64,000 bases of DNA from Verrucomicrobiota bacterium (GTDB taxonomy: Bacteria; Verrucomicrobiota; Verrucomicrobiia; Limisphaerales; JACRJZ01). Every line of letters starts with the position of its first letter. Positions within the stretch are counted from its first letter, which is position 1. The notes under the pieces were generated by a model that did no database searches, was not told the DNA's origin, and saw only the letters and a program-made list of their open reading frames with translations. The stretch lies in assembly GCA_016219875.1 (NCBI GenBank), contig JACRJZ010000085.1, positions 17,654-81,653 on the forward strand, read 5' to 3'. Position numbers and translations under genes: made by a program. Below are positions 32,796 through 41,204 of the stretch, piece by piece.

Positions 32796-34826
32796 TCACG
32801 CCTGCGTTGAGAAGGCCGCCTTCGCCGAATCGAGTTGAGCGCGTGTGCCCAGGAGCAGCACTTGGTCGCCCGCTTGCAGTTCCTCGTCCGGTCCGGGATT
32901 GACGAGGCTGGCGCCGTTTCGGTCGATGCCGACGATGCTGGCGCCAGTCTGGGTGCGGAGCTGCAATTCGCGGATCAGTTTGCCGGCCGCAGACGATCCA
33001 GCGGCGATGGTCACGGATTCCAAGTCGGCTTCGCGCAGCAGGGAGGGCAGGGCCGCCGGAGCATGGGCGTGGCGTGGCGGCGGCGCCTGGGTGAGAGTTT
33101 CCTGCAATGCCACCTGGGCCTTGGAATAGACCTTGATGAGCGACCGCCAGAGCAACCACGTGATAAGCCCGACCACCACCAGCATGACCACTACGATCTT
33201 GAACGGTGGCAGCAGCGCGGAACTGAGCACCAGCACGTAGAGGCCCAGCGCCGCCGTCCCGGCGATGGGCACCAGTTGCGCCACGATTGCGCGGATGGCG
33301 GCTGTGCGCTCGCCGGCGGCGGCCGGGGTCACTTTCGTCTCAGCCACCAGCAGGCCGAGCGCCTGCAGTTTTCTGAAGGTGGCGATGAGCATGGGCAATG
33401 AGAGCACCACCGCGCCCAGCCAGAGGGCGGCCCGGAGATCCTCCTCGGCCAGCCCCCGATTGGCCAGCCAGCCGGGCGGACGCTGGCCCACGAACACCGC
33501 GACGGCAAACACGGCAGCCATCAGCACTGCATTCAGCGCCATCTGTCCGAACCAGCGCCGGGTCAGCGCGGTGCTCAGGCTGGGGTGCCGCTGGGCGCCG
33601 AGTTGTCCGACCCAGCGGGTGTACAGCGCCAGCGCATTCACGAGGGACCGCGGGGCGAGGCGGCCAAACCCGTTCACCAAGCCGTCGGCGCTCTGGATGA
33701 GATAGGGCGTCAGGAGCGTGGTGATGGCGGACACCGCAACGCCAATCGGGTAGAGGAACTCGCTCGTCACGTTCAACGTCAGGCCGAGAGACGCGATGAT
33801 GAAGGAGAACTCGCCGATCTGCGCGAGACCCAGGCCCGCGCGCAAAGCGGTGCGGCTGTCGTGACCGCCCACAAACGCGCCGAAGGCACAGGTGACGACC
33901 TTCCCCACCACGACGGCCAGCGTCACGACCAGGACGGGCCGCCAGTGCGCGAGCAGCATCTTCGGGTCGATCAACAATCCGATGGCCACGAAGAAGATGG
34001 CGCTGAACATGTCCCGCACCGGCTCGGTCAGGACTTCGATGCGCCCGATCTCCCGGGCTTCCGCCACCACCGCGCCAATGATGAACGCGCCGAGCGCCAC
34101 GCTGTAGCCGAGTTTGGCCGCCAGCAGCGAAAAGCCGAAACACAAGGCCAAGACGGTGATGAGCAACATCTCGTTGCTCTTGAACCGGGCGACATACCCC
34201 AGCAACCGCGGCACCGCCAACAACCCAACCACCAAGGCCGCGACCAGGAAGACGGCCAGCTTCCCTACCGTCAGGCCGACGGCCCCGAGGCTCAGTGTCC
34301 CCGTCATGGCAATCGCCGACAGCAAGGCAATCATCACGATGGCCAGCATGTCTTCGATGATGAGGATGCCAAAGATCAGCTCGGCAAACCGCTCCTTGGT
34401 CTTGCCCAACCCGGCGAGCGCCTTGACGATGATCGTGGTGGAGGAGATGGAGAGCATCGCGCCCAGGAAGAGGCTGTCCATCGTGCTCCAACCGAACCCC
34501 CGGCCGATCTCGTAGCCGACCCAGATCATGAGCAGGATTTCGAGGAAAGCAGCGATGAACGCCGTCCCGCCCACCTGCCGCAGCTTGCGCAGGCTGAACT
34601 CGAGTCCCAGCGAGAACATCAACAGGATGACCCCGAGTTCCGCGAGGGTGCGGATGGCGGCCTCGTCGTGGATGAAGGGCGCCGGCGGCGTGTGCGGCCC
34701 GATGATGACTCCGGCGATGATGTAGCCGAGCACGACCGGCTGTTTGAAACGGTGAAACACCACCGTCACCAGTCCGGCCACGATCATCACGACGGCCAGG
34801 TCTTGCAGGAAAGTAATCGCGTGCAT
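32796..34826 (-). CDS. Kef-type CPA2 cation/proton antiporter with RCK_C domain
   Basis: 676 aa. About twelve transmembrane helices in residues 1-400 with CPA2 signatures (YIIAGVIIGPHTPPAP, LGVILLMFSLGLEFSLRKL, GAMLSISSTTIIVKAL, GAFIIGAVVAEA, LAQIGEFSFIIASLGL). A second, less conserved hydrophobic part (about 440-570) precedes a TrkA-C/RCK_C domain (about 590-676: LRELQLRTQTGASIVGIDRN-like, GPDEELQAGDQVLLLGT). No RCK_N domain. Expected to move K+ or Na+ against H+ in the inner membrane with ligand gating by RCK_C. Confidence 0.93.
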   Translation of the reverse strand: MHAITFLQDLAVVMIVAGLVTVVFHRFKQPVVLGYIIAGVIIGPHTPPAPFIHDEAAIRTLAELGVILLMFSLGLEFSLRKLRQVGGTAFIAAFLEILLMIWVGYEIGRGFGWSTMDSLFLGAMLSISSTTIIVKALAGLGKTKERFAELIFGILIIEDMLAIVMIALLSAIAMTGTLSLGAVGLTVGKLAVFLVAALVVGLLAVPRLLGYVARFKSNEMLLITVLALCFGFSLLAAKLGYSVALGAFIIGAVVAEAREIGRIEVLTEPVRDMFSAIFFVAIGLLIDPKMLLAHWRPVLVVTLAVVVGKVVTCAFGAFVGGHDSRTALRAGLGLAQIGEFSFIIASLGLTLNVTSEFLYPIGVAVSAITTLLTPYLIQSADGLVNGFGRLAPRSLVNALALYTRWVGQLGAQRHPSLSTALTRRWFGQMALNAVLMAAVFAVAVFVGQRPPGWLANRGLAEEDLRAALWLGAVVLSLPMLIATFRKLQALGLLVAETKVTPAAAGERTAAIRAIVAQLVPIAGTAALGLYVLVLSSALLPPFKIVVVMLVVVGLITWLLWRSLIKVYSKAQVALQETLTQAPPPRHAHAPAALPSLLREADLESVTIAAGSSAAGKLIRELQLRTQTGASIVGIDRNGASLVNPGPDEELQAGDQVLLLGTRAQLDSAKAAFSTQA

Positions 34827-34956
34827 CGGTCAGCCTGCCGAGAGCTTGGGTGCGAACCGGGCGACAGTCAAATCCGCGCCGCTCCGGCAACGAACCGGTG
34901 CCTCCACGAGTTGTCGTCGCGCCGGCCTGCCATGGAGCGCGACGCTTCGTCCGGCC

Positions 34957-36396
34957 TCACAGCGTCCAACCTTGCCGATACTCGCGATGCAGGAGCTTGT
35001 TGGCCCCGGGGTCGTTCTTGATTTCCATTTTCGCTCCGTCCCACAGGAGCTGCTTCTGCCGGCGGACGGCGATGTTGCCCAGCAGGCAGACTTCCGTCAG
35101 CAGGCCGGAATGGTCGAGGAAGTTCGAGCCGGCCGGAGGGCCGCCGCGACACGCGGCAATCCATTCCTGGTACTGGCCCGGTGAGCGAGGCAATGTCTTG
35201 GGCGGCTTCTTGTAGCTCTCCATCCGCGTTTCGGGAATCAGCCGCTCGCCCATGAGCTTGCCTCGGTCGCCGATGTACAGCACGTCGCGCATGGGATCAT
35301 CGGGATCGAGTTCGTGCGGGCGCGGCGGCTTCAGTCCGCCGTCATACCAAGTCAACGTAACCGGCGGCATTTCTCCGCGGGCCGGGAACTCGAAGCGGAC
35401 GATCTCGCCGAGGGGGAAAGTCTCGTTGCTCAACTTCGTGGCGCTCGCCTCCACGCTCACGGGATGGCCGAGCTTCAGCGCCTTGAAGACAGTGGAAAGT
35501 TTGTGCAAGCCGAGGTCGCCGAGCAGGCCGGTGCCGAAGTCGAGCCAGTTGCGCCAGGTCCACGGATGATACGCGGGATGATACGGACGATAAGGCGCCG
35601 GACCCAGCCAGAGGTCCCAATCGAAGCCTTCAGGCACGGGCGGAGTCTCCGGCGGGCGGCCTTCCCAAGTCGGCCAGCTCCAAAAGCGCGCCGGGGACCA
35701 CACCTGCACCTCGCGCACCGCCCCGATGGCGCCGTCGGCGAGGATCTCGCGCACGACGCGCGCGGATTCGGCGGCCTGCCCCTGGTTGCCGCACTGTGTG
35801 GCGACCTTGGCTTGGCGCGCGGCCTCCGTGACTTGGCGTGCCTCCCGCACCGACCAGGTCAGCGGCTTCTCGCAATAGACGTGCTTGCGGCGTTTCAGCG
35901 CAGCCATCGTGATGACGGCGTGGGTGTGGTCCGGCGTGGCGATCATCACGGCGTCCACGTCTTCCTTGTCGAGCAGTTCGCGGTAATCGCTGTAAGCCTT
36001 GCAGCCGCGGTACTGGCCGGACGGCTGTTGTTTGGCGTAGCTCTCCTTCATCAACCGCTGCGCCGGCTCGCGGCCGCACTGCTGCGCCTCCGTGCCCTGT
36101 GACCAGTTCCAGGAGATGTAACCGCCGCCTCCGCGGTTGACGTCGCAGACGGCCACCACTTGGACTTCCGGGAGCGCCTGAAACGCGACCATGTTTTGCA
36201 GCCCCTGTCCGCCCAGGCCGATGCCGGCGAGCGTCGTTCGCTCGCTCGGCGGGACTTGGCCCGGCCCGCCCAGGATGTGCCGAGGCACAATGCTCAGTGC
36301 GGTCACGGCCGCGGATCGGGCCAGAAAACGGCGTCGTGAAAGTCCGGGTTCCTTTTCTGCGCGCGGGGTGTTGCTCAACGAAGTGGGGTCGTGCAT
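34957..36396 (-). CDS. TAT-exported Gfo/Idh/MocA oxidoreductase
   Basis: 479 aa. Twin-arginine signal SRRRFLARSAAVTAL at residues 20-34, so the protein is exported folded with NAD(P) bound. Rossmann part: TLAGIGLGGQGLQ, VVAVCDVNRGG, DAVMIATPDHTH, and the conserved YCEKPLTWS (EKP) motif. The C-terminal domain has WLGPAPYRPYHPAYHPWTWR, DLGLHKL and LTWYDGGLKPPRP, typical of the large clade of secreted Gfo/Idh/MocA proteins in Verrucomicrobia and Planctomycetes. Substrate probably a sugar; unknown. Confidence 0.93.
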   Translation of the reverse strand: MHDPTSLSNTPRAEKEPGLSRRRFLARSAAVTALSIVPRHILGGPGQVPPSERTTLAGIGLGGQGLQNMVAFQALPEVQVVAVCDVNRGGGGYISWNWSQGTEAQQCGREPAQRLMKESYAKQQPSGQYRGCKAYSDYRELLDKEDVDAVMIATPDHTHAVITMAALKRRKHVYCEKPLTWSVREARQVTEAARQAKVATQCGNQGQAAESARVVREILADGAIGAVREVQVWSPARFWSWPTWEGRPPETPPVPEGFDWDLWLGPAPYRPYHPAYHPWTWRNWLDFGTGLLGDLGLHKLSTVFKALKLGHPVSVEASATKLSNETFPLGEIVRFEFPARGEMPPVTLTWYDGGLKPPRPHELDPDDPMRDVLYIGDRGKLMGERLIPETRMESYKKPPKTLPRSPGQYQEWIAACRGGPPAGSNFLDHSGLLTEVCLLGNIAVRRQKQLLWDGAKMEIKNDPGANKLLHREYRQGWTL

Positions 36397-36716
36397 GGAG
36401 GGGCCTTGCTGGATGGTGAATCGGAAGAGAGGTGGCCGGTCCCGCTGGCACCGGCGGCGGCCAGCGGCGTCGCGCTGGAAGCCGTGCGGATCGCGACAGC
36501 GGCCTTCGGCTTTTCGTTATTCACGTTCATTACGCCTCGGAGTGACTTTCCTCAGACGAGGGCCGCCGTCTTTGGATTCAGCCCCTTGTGGCCGCCGACG
36601 CCAGGAGGCTCGCTCTGATTGCGGAATGCAGATTGCAGATTGGAGTCAGAGCCTCACGTCGGCTGCTACGGTTTTGAAAGAGGCTCACTTTGCGCCACAT
36701 TTTTATCATGAAGGGA
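36397..36716. other. 320-base gap with family II copy c
   Basis: The left 180 bases hold nothing recognisable; the right part is a family II element (36579-36686) that faces the copy beyond the MBOAT gene. Confidence 0.7.
36579..36686. repeat. Family II palindromic element, copy c (with heptads)
   Basis: Contains heptads CTGATTG/CGGAATG/CAGATTG/CAGATTG at 36615-36642 and ends CACGTCGGCTGCTAC, GGTTTTGAAAGAGGCTC. Its reverse complement closely matches 37541-37625, which has one more heptad. Confidence 0.88.
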
Positions 36717-37493
36717 CTACTCCGGCCAGAGATGCAGCGTCCGCAGCAACCCTTCATTGAGCACCAGAGGCGCAGGACCAAGTACCACCGCCCAGGCAAA
36801 TCCAAGCCTCAAGGTGGAGCGGCCTTTCAAGCAGTGCCGCTCCAACAGGACGCCGGCGGCTTGCAGGAGAAAATAGATCATCATCGACCCGAAGAGCGCT
36901 CGCCGGGTCAGGTAACAGAGGGGCACGTTGATGACCCACTCATGCATGAGGCCGGAGACGGCAAAAACCAGGACCAGCGCGAGCACCGGCCGGCGGCGCA
37001 AAGGAACGAACACCACGTCCCGAAACCAATCGCGGAACCAGAGGTTCCACCGCCGGCCCCAAAACTCCGCGACACCCCGCGCGGCCCAGGGGCGTTCGTG
37101 CAAGGCCGGAAAGAGCCGGCCGCCGGGCAGGCAGAGCACGGTCATCGCCGCCACCAGGGATTCACTGACGAGCAAGAGCAGGGGCGCCGCCAGATAACTG
37201 AGGGGAATTCCCCGGACGTGAAAGGCGCCGACAAGCCGCCAGTAAATCCAATAACCCAGAGAAACCGTGCCGAATAACAGGGCGGCCCGAAACAACACCT
37301 GACGAACGTTCGTCACCGGCAGAGAACGCCTCAGTGACTTGGGTGAAGGAAGTATCCAGAACCGAAACGGTCGCTCGCCGCCGGGCGATGGTGCCACGAG
37401 CAGCGCGACCAGCTTCATCACGAAGAACAGCAAGGACAGGGCGAGCAGGAAGAGCAGCGTCATCTGCCAGTTCATATCTTCCAGCCAAATCAT
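36717..37493 (-). CDS. MBOAT-type membrane O-acyltransferase (wax-synthase-like)
   Basis: 258 aa with about six transmembrane segments. EFWGRRWNLWFRDWFRDVVF (143-162) and SGLMHEWVI with the candidate catalytic His184 match the wax synthase/MBOAT_2 group, which transfers acyl groups to hydroxyls of lipids or sugars. It is shorter than classic MBOATs (about 400 aa), as are other MBOAT_2 members. It stands alone, flanked by oppositely oriented family II elements, and on the strand opposite to the downstream gsp operon. Confidence 0.85.
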   Translation of the reverse strand: MIWLEDMNWQMTLLFLLALSLLFFVMKLVALLVAPSPGGERPFRFWILPSPKSLRRSLPVTNVRQVLFRAALLFGTVSLGYWIYWRLVGAFHVRGIPLSYLAAPLLLLVSESLVAAMTVLCLPGGRLFPALHERPWAARGVAEFWGRRWNLWFRDWFRDVVFVPLRRRPVLALVLVFAVSGLMHEWVINVPLCYLTRRALFGSMMIYFLLQAAGVLLERHCLKGRSTLRLGFAWAVVLGPAPLVLNEGLLRTLHLWPE

Positions 37494-37540
37494 CCATCTC
37501 CTTTAGGCGCGGATGGGTGGATTGAACAGCTTTTCCGCTG

Positions 37541-37664
37541 GGCCTCTTTCAAAACTGGAGCCGCCGACGTGAGGCTCTGACTCCAATCTGCAATCTGCAA
37601 TCTGCATTCCGCAATCAGAGTGAGCCTTCTGACGTCGGCTGCTGCGAGGTTTTGAAATCGCCTC
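37541..37664. repeat. Family II palindromic element, copy d (with heptads)
   Basis: GCCTCTTTCAAAAC, GCCGACGTGAGG, heptads CAATCTG x3, CATTCCG, CAATCAG at 37584-37618, then inverse GACGTCGGCTGCTGCGAGG and a TTTTGAAATCGCCTCC end. It is an inverted partner of copy c across the MBOAT gene. Confidence 0.88.
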
Positions 37665-37787
37665 CGCCTTCCTCGTCACCGCTTCGTTCGATCGAACTCC
37701 GGCGGACTGAGGCACGGCGGCCTTCCACCAAATGGCCGCTTGCAACTTTTGCCCGCCGACGGGTTAATTACCGAAGTCAAACGCGTT

Positions 37788-39077
37788 ATGGCTCAGTTTT
37801 CTTACAAGGCCCGGCGGCGGTCCGGCGAAATCGTCCAGGGAGTCCTGGACGTGGTGGACCGCGCGGCAGCGCTGCTGCAAATCGAAAAGATGGGGTTGTT
37901 CCCCGTGGTCGTGGACGCCATGAAGGGCGGCGCCGCCCCGGTGCCAGCCGCCGCGGCGGAGAGGTCCAACGGCGGCGGCAGGTCGAGTCTCGCGAACCTG
38001 CTGCCGCTGGCCGTCCGCCAGGCGATGAACCGTCAGCGCAAGCCCAAGCTCCAGGAATTGGCCACCTACACCCAGCAGTTGGCCAACCTCCTCCAGGCCG
38101 GCATGCCGCTGACGGTGGCGTTGAACAGCATGACCCACCTGGAGTCGAAGGGCATTTCCTCCGAGATCAGCAAGCAACTCAAGCAGGATGTCATGGAGGG
38201 CAAGGGCCTGTCCGAGGCCATGCGCAAGCAGCCGCTGATCTTCTCCGACCTCTACGTGAACATGGTGCGGGCGGGCGAGCAATCCGGCGCGCTGGTCGAT
38301 GTGTTGCGGCGGCTGGCGTCGCACTACGAGCGGTTCGCGGAGGTGCAGTCGAAGTTTGGCGCGGCGTTGATCTACCCGGCCATCGTCATGAGCGTGGGCG
38401 TGGTCATCGTGATCTTCTTCATGACCTTCATGCTGCCGAAGTTTCTCACGATCTTCCAAGGCTTGAGAATTCCGCTCCCGTGGGCCACGCGCTTTCTGAT
38501 CGGCTTGAGTAACGGTTTCAGCAGCTATTGGTGGGTGCTGATCCTGGTCGTCATTGCGATCGTGGTGCTGTGGCAACGGTTCAAAGCCACCGAAGACGGC
38601 AAGCGCAAGATCGACGAGTGGAAGATGAGCGCCCCCGTGCTGGGAAAGGTGATCCGCTTGAACATCTTTGGGCAGTTCGCCCGGACGCTCTCGACGTTGC
38701 TGGTCAACGGCGTGCCCGTGCTCACGGCGCTGCAAATCACCGAGCAGATCGTGCCCAACCGGGTGGTCAAGGAAGCCATCGCCAAGACTCGCGACGCCGT
38801 CACGGACGGCAAGAGCCTCGCGCTGCCGCTGGCCCAGAGCAAAATCTTTCCCCAACTCATGATCGACTTGATCAAGATCGGCGAAGAGACGGGCGATGTG
38901 CCCGGCGCGCTCAAGAACGTGGCGGAGACTTACGAGAACGAGCTGTCCATCGCGTTGCGCGTCATGACGAACCTGATCGAGCCGGCGCTCATCATCGTCA
39001 TGGCCGTCATGGTGGGCTTCCTGTTGTTCAGTGTGCTGTCGGCCATGTTCTCCATCACGGCGAACATCAACCGGTGA
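37788..39077 (+). CDS. gspF: Type II secretion / type IV pilus inner-membrane platform protein
   Basis: 429 aa from ATG at 37788 (MAQFSYKARRRSGEIVQGVL). Two GspF domains, about residues 90-215 (LATYTQQLANLLQAGMPLTV, MRKQPLIFSDLYVNMVRAGE) and 295-415 (NIFGQFARTLSTLLVNGVPV, KIGEETGDVPGALKNVAETY), separated by transmembrane segments (VVIVIFFMTFMLPKFL, WWVLILVVIAIVVLW) with a last one at the C-terminus. It connects the assembly ATPase to the pseudopilus. First of five coupled genes; the stop overlaps the next start (GTGA). Confidence 0.95.
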   Translation: MAQFSYKARRRSGEIVQGVLDVVDRAAALLQIEKMGLFPVVVDAMKGGAAPVPAAAAERSNGGGRSSLANLLPLAVRQAMNRQRKPKLQELATYTQQLANLLQAGMPLTVALNSMTHLESKGISSEISKQLKQDVMEGKGLSEAMRKQPLIFSDLYVNMVRAGEQSGALVDVLRRLASHYERFAEVQSKFGAALIYPAIVMSVGVVIVIFFMTFMLPKFLTIFQGLRIPLPWATRFLIGLSNGFSSYWWVLILVVIAIVVLWQRFKATEDGKRKIDEWKMSAPVLGKVIRLNIFGQFARTLSTLLVNGVPVLTALQITEQIVPNRVVKEAIAKTRDAVTDGKSLALPLAQSKIFPQLMIDLIKIGEETGDVPGALKNVAETYENELSIALRVMTNLIEPALIIVMAVMVGFLLFSVLSAMFSITANINR

Positions 39078-39763
39078 AAAGTTCAAAGTTCAAGGTTCCA
39101 AGTTCAAAGTTGGCGCGCGGCGTGGCGGCGCCTCGGCAGAGCGCCGCTGTTTCTGTTTCCAAAGAATCGCGGCGCTCTGCCGAGCCGCCGCTAAGGAAGA
39201 GTTCAGGGACAGGGGCCTTCACGTTGATCGAGTTGATGGTCGCCGTCGGCATCATGGCGGTGCTGATGTCGGTGGCCATCCCGTCGCTTTACCAGAACAT
39301 GCACCAGGACTCGATGCGCAAGGCCGCCAGCGATGTCATGGAGGCGTGCAGCCATGCGCGGGCGCGGGCCATTCTCGACGGCGCAACGATGGAACTGCGC
39401 ATCCGGCCCGCGGAACGGAGCTTCTCCGTGGGCGCGGCGACCGTGAGGGCGGACGACGACACCAGGGGAACGCAGGCGTTTATGACGGCGACCACACCGC
39501 TGGATCGGCCCGCGACCTCTGGCGGTGGAGCGGGCTTCTCCGCCAAGCTCTCATCGAGCATCATCATTGAAGGACTGGGCGTGAACGGCGAGGACTGGAC
39601 GGAAGACGAAGAGGCCCGCGTGCGGTTCTATCCCAATGGCACCTGCGACGAGATGAGCATCGTGCTGCTGTCGGACAAAGGCGAGCGCCGCAACATCTTT
39701 CTGGAAGTCGTCACCGGCATGGCGGATTTCGAAACCGATCCTTACAAGTTCAGAGAGCGATGA
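39074..39763 (+). CDS. gspH: GspH-type pseudopilin with repeat-encoded leader
   Basis: 229 aa from GTG at 39074, overlapping the gspF stop. The pseudopilin N-terminus is TGAFTLIELMVAVGIMAVLM (F49), with Glu5 of the mature helix. The 47-residue leader is far longer than usual and consists of heptanucleotide translation (KSSKFKVPSSKLARG) followed by a family VI element (VAAPRQSAAVSVSKESRRSA). The body has DSMRKAASDVMEACSHARAR and a beta-rich C-terminus, as in GspH/FimT minor pseudopilins. The stop overlaps gspI (ATGA). Confidence 0.88.
   Translation: MKSSKFKVPSSKLARGVAAPRQSAAVSVSKESRRSAEPPLRKSSGTGAFTLIELMVAVGIMAVLMSVAIPSLYQNMHQDSMRKAASDVMEACSHARARAILDGATMELRIRPAERSFSVGAATVRADDDTRGTQAFMTATTPLDRPATSGGGAGFSAKLSSSIIIEGLGVNGEDWTEDEEARVRFYPNGTCDEMSIVLLSDKGERRNIFLEVVTGMADFETDPYKFRER
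39081..39115. repeat. Heptanucleotide array at the gspH start, 5 units
   Basis: Units GTTCAAA, GTTCAAG, GTTCCAA, GTTCAAA, GTTGGCG, directly after the gspH start codon. Confidence 0.9.
39122..39195. repeat. Family VI inverted repeat, copy b, inside gspH leader
   Basis: CGGCAGAGCGCCGC and GCGGCGCTCTGCCG are exact inverses bracketing about 25 bases; the whole is translated within the pseudopilin leader. Confidence 0.85.
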
Positions 39764-40275
39764 GGATTTTAGCCAGAGGTCGGAGGTCAGAGGTCAGAGG
39801 CCAGAAGCCAGCGGTCTGTGGTCCGTGGTCCGTGGTCCGTGGTCAAGCCGACGTGGCTTCGGCGTTCACCTTGCTGGAAGTCCTGATCGCCATCGGCATC
39901 TTCTGCATCGTGTCGTTTGCCGTGTTGGAACTGGTGGTGACGAGCCTCGGCGCGGCGCGGGCGTTGCAGGTGCGGCACGCGGACGTGGGAATGCTGGCCG
40001 CGGAATTCGCCGCCACGAACACCATCTTGGAGGAAGGCATCGAGTCCGGTGACTTCGGCGATTTCTACCCTGGCGCGCGCTGGGAGCGAGCGACCGCGGA
40101 AGTGGGGACCAACAGCCTGTTCCAGGTGGATTTCACCGTGGCGGAGAAAGTGGGCAAGCATGAAGTGATCAGCACCATGAGCATTCTCCTGCATCGGCCT
40201 GGCTCGCCCAAAGGCAAGGCGTTTGGCGGCACCGGCAGCCGGCTGGGAGTGCATCCCATTCCGGGGACCCAATGA
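39760..40275 (+). CDS. gspI: GspI-type pseudopilin with repeat-encoded leader
   Basis: 171 aa. Pseudopilin start ASAFTLLEVLIAIGIFCIVS with F36 and Glu at +5. The 35-residue leader is almost wholly a translation of ten heptanucleotides (RGRRSEVRGQKPAV, GPWSVVRGQ). The rest (AVLELVVTSLGAARALQVRH, NTILEEGIESGDF) matches GspI, where the N-terminal helix is followed by a small beta domain. ATGA overlaps on both sides (gspH and gspJ). Confidence 0.88.
   Translation: MRILARGRRSEVRGQKPAVCGPWSVVRGQADVASAFTLLEVLIAIGIFCIVSFAVLELVVTSLGAARALQVRHADVGMLAAEFAATNTILEEGIESGDFGDFYPGARWERATAEVGTNSLFQVDFTVAEKVGKHEVISTMSILLHRPGSPKGKAFGGTGSRLGVHPIPGTQ
39779..39848. repeat. Ten-unit heptanucleotide array in the gspI leader
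   Basis: Units in order: GTCGGAG, GTCAGAG, GTCAGAG, GCCAGAA, GCCAGCG, GTCTGTG, GTCCGTG, GTCCGTG, GTCCGTG, GTCAAGC. The longest array in the window. Confidence 0.95.
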
Positions 40276-41201
40276 AGAGCTTCGTGCAAAACTGTAGCAG
40301 CCGACGTGAGGAGGCTCCGTTTCCAATCTGCAATCCGCAATCTGCAATCTGCAATCAGAGTGAGCCTCCTCACGTCGGCTGCTACGAGGTTCTGCAATTG
40401 CCTCTGAAGACCACCCGCCACGCTCCGGCTGCCTTTACCATCGTCGAAGTGCTGATGGCGGTGACGATCTTCGGCCTCATCATGGTCGGCATCTACGCGA
40501 CGTGGACGGCCATCGTGCAGGGCAGCAAGGCCGGCTTGAGCGCGGCGGCGCAGGCGCAACGGGCGCGCATCTCGATCAGGGCCATCGAAGAAGCGCTGGT
40601 CACGGCCCAGATGTTCAGCGCCAGCGCCAAACCCAAACGGATGCGTTACTACTTCCTGGCAGATTCGGAGAAGCAGTCGCTCAGCTTCGTCGCCCGGCTG
40701 CCGGCCACGTTTCCCGGCGTCGGCCGCTATGGCGACACGGTGGTGCGGCGGATCGAATTCTCCGTAGATGAGAACCGCAACCTGATCATGACGCAGATGC
40801 CCATGCTCGTGGCGGACACCGCGGAGGAGCACGACATCAAACCCTACCGGCTGCAACTCGCCCAGGATGTCACGCTGTTCATGTTTGAATTCTGGGACGA
40901 CCAGAAGAAGGAATACGTGGCCGAGTGGGCGAAGACCAATCAATTGCCCCACTTGGTGCGGGTGGCCGTGGGGCTGGGCAAGATGCAGAACTCGCAAGCG
41001 CCGCAGGACCTCGTCACCAAGACCGTCGCCATGCCCGCCATGGCGATCCCGGGCCAATACCAAACGGCGCCCATGATGCCGGGGATGCCGCCGGGAGGAA
41101 TTCCACCTGGAGGAATCCCGCCAGGAGGAATCCCGCCAGGTGGCTTGCCGCCGGGCGTCTTCCCAGGGGGCGGCCTCCGCCAGCCGCCGATCACGAGATA
41201 A
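40272..41201 (+). CDS. gspJ: GspJ-type pseudopilin with repeat-encoded leader and PPGGI tail
   Basis: 309 aa. Pseudopilin start PAAFTIVEVLMAVTIFGLIM (F55, Glu at +5). The 54-residue leader is a translated family II element with heptads (SSRREEAPFPIC, NPQSAICNQSEPPHVGCYEV). The body (RISIRAIEEALVTAQMF, DVTLFMFEFWD) fits GspJ. After about residue 265 the protein carries a low-complexity tail with four PPGGI/PPGGL repeats (41091-41160), absent from ordinary GspJ. It overlaps gspI by ATGA and gspK starts three bases later. Confidence 0.87.
   Translation: MKSFVQNCSSRREEAPFPICNPQSAICNQSEPPHVGCYEVLQLPLKTTRHAPAAFTIVEVLMAVTIFGLIMVGIYATWTAIVQGSKAGLSAAAQAQRARISIRAIEEALVTAQMFSASAKPKRMRYYFLADSEKQSLSFVARLPATFPGVGRYGDTVVRRIEFSVDENRNLIMTQMPMLVADTAEEHDIKPYRLQLAQDVTLFMFEFWDDQKKEYVAEWAKTNQLPHLVRVAVGLGKMQNSQAPQDLVTKTVAMPAMAIPGQYQTAPMMPGMPPGGIPPGGIPPGGIPPGGLPPGVFPGGGLRQPPITR
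40277..40404. repeat. Family II element, copy e, inside gspJ leader (with heptads)
   Basis: GTAGCAGCCGACGTGAGGAG, heptads CAATCTG/CAATCCG/CAATCTG/CAATCTG/CAATCAG at 40324-40358, then the inverse CTCCTCACGTCGGCTGCTAC. Fully translated. Confidence 0.92.
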
Positions 41202-41204
41202 ACC

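Noticed and set aside
33585..35021. Plus-strand open frame opposite the Kef antiporter
   Set aside because: Mirror of hydrophobic codons giving Asp/His/Arg-rich sequence; the antiporter on the minus strand is certain.
36579..37664. Complete insertion sequence around the MBOAT gene
   Set aside because: There is no transposase frame; only inverted flanking repeats can be supported.
39779..39848. CRISPR array
   Set aside because: Ten 7-base units with no spacers and no cas genes; it is a tandem array.
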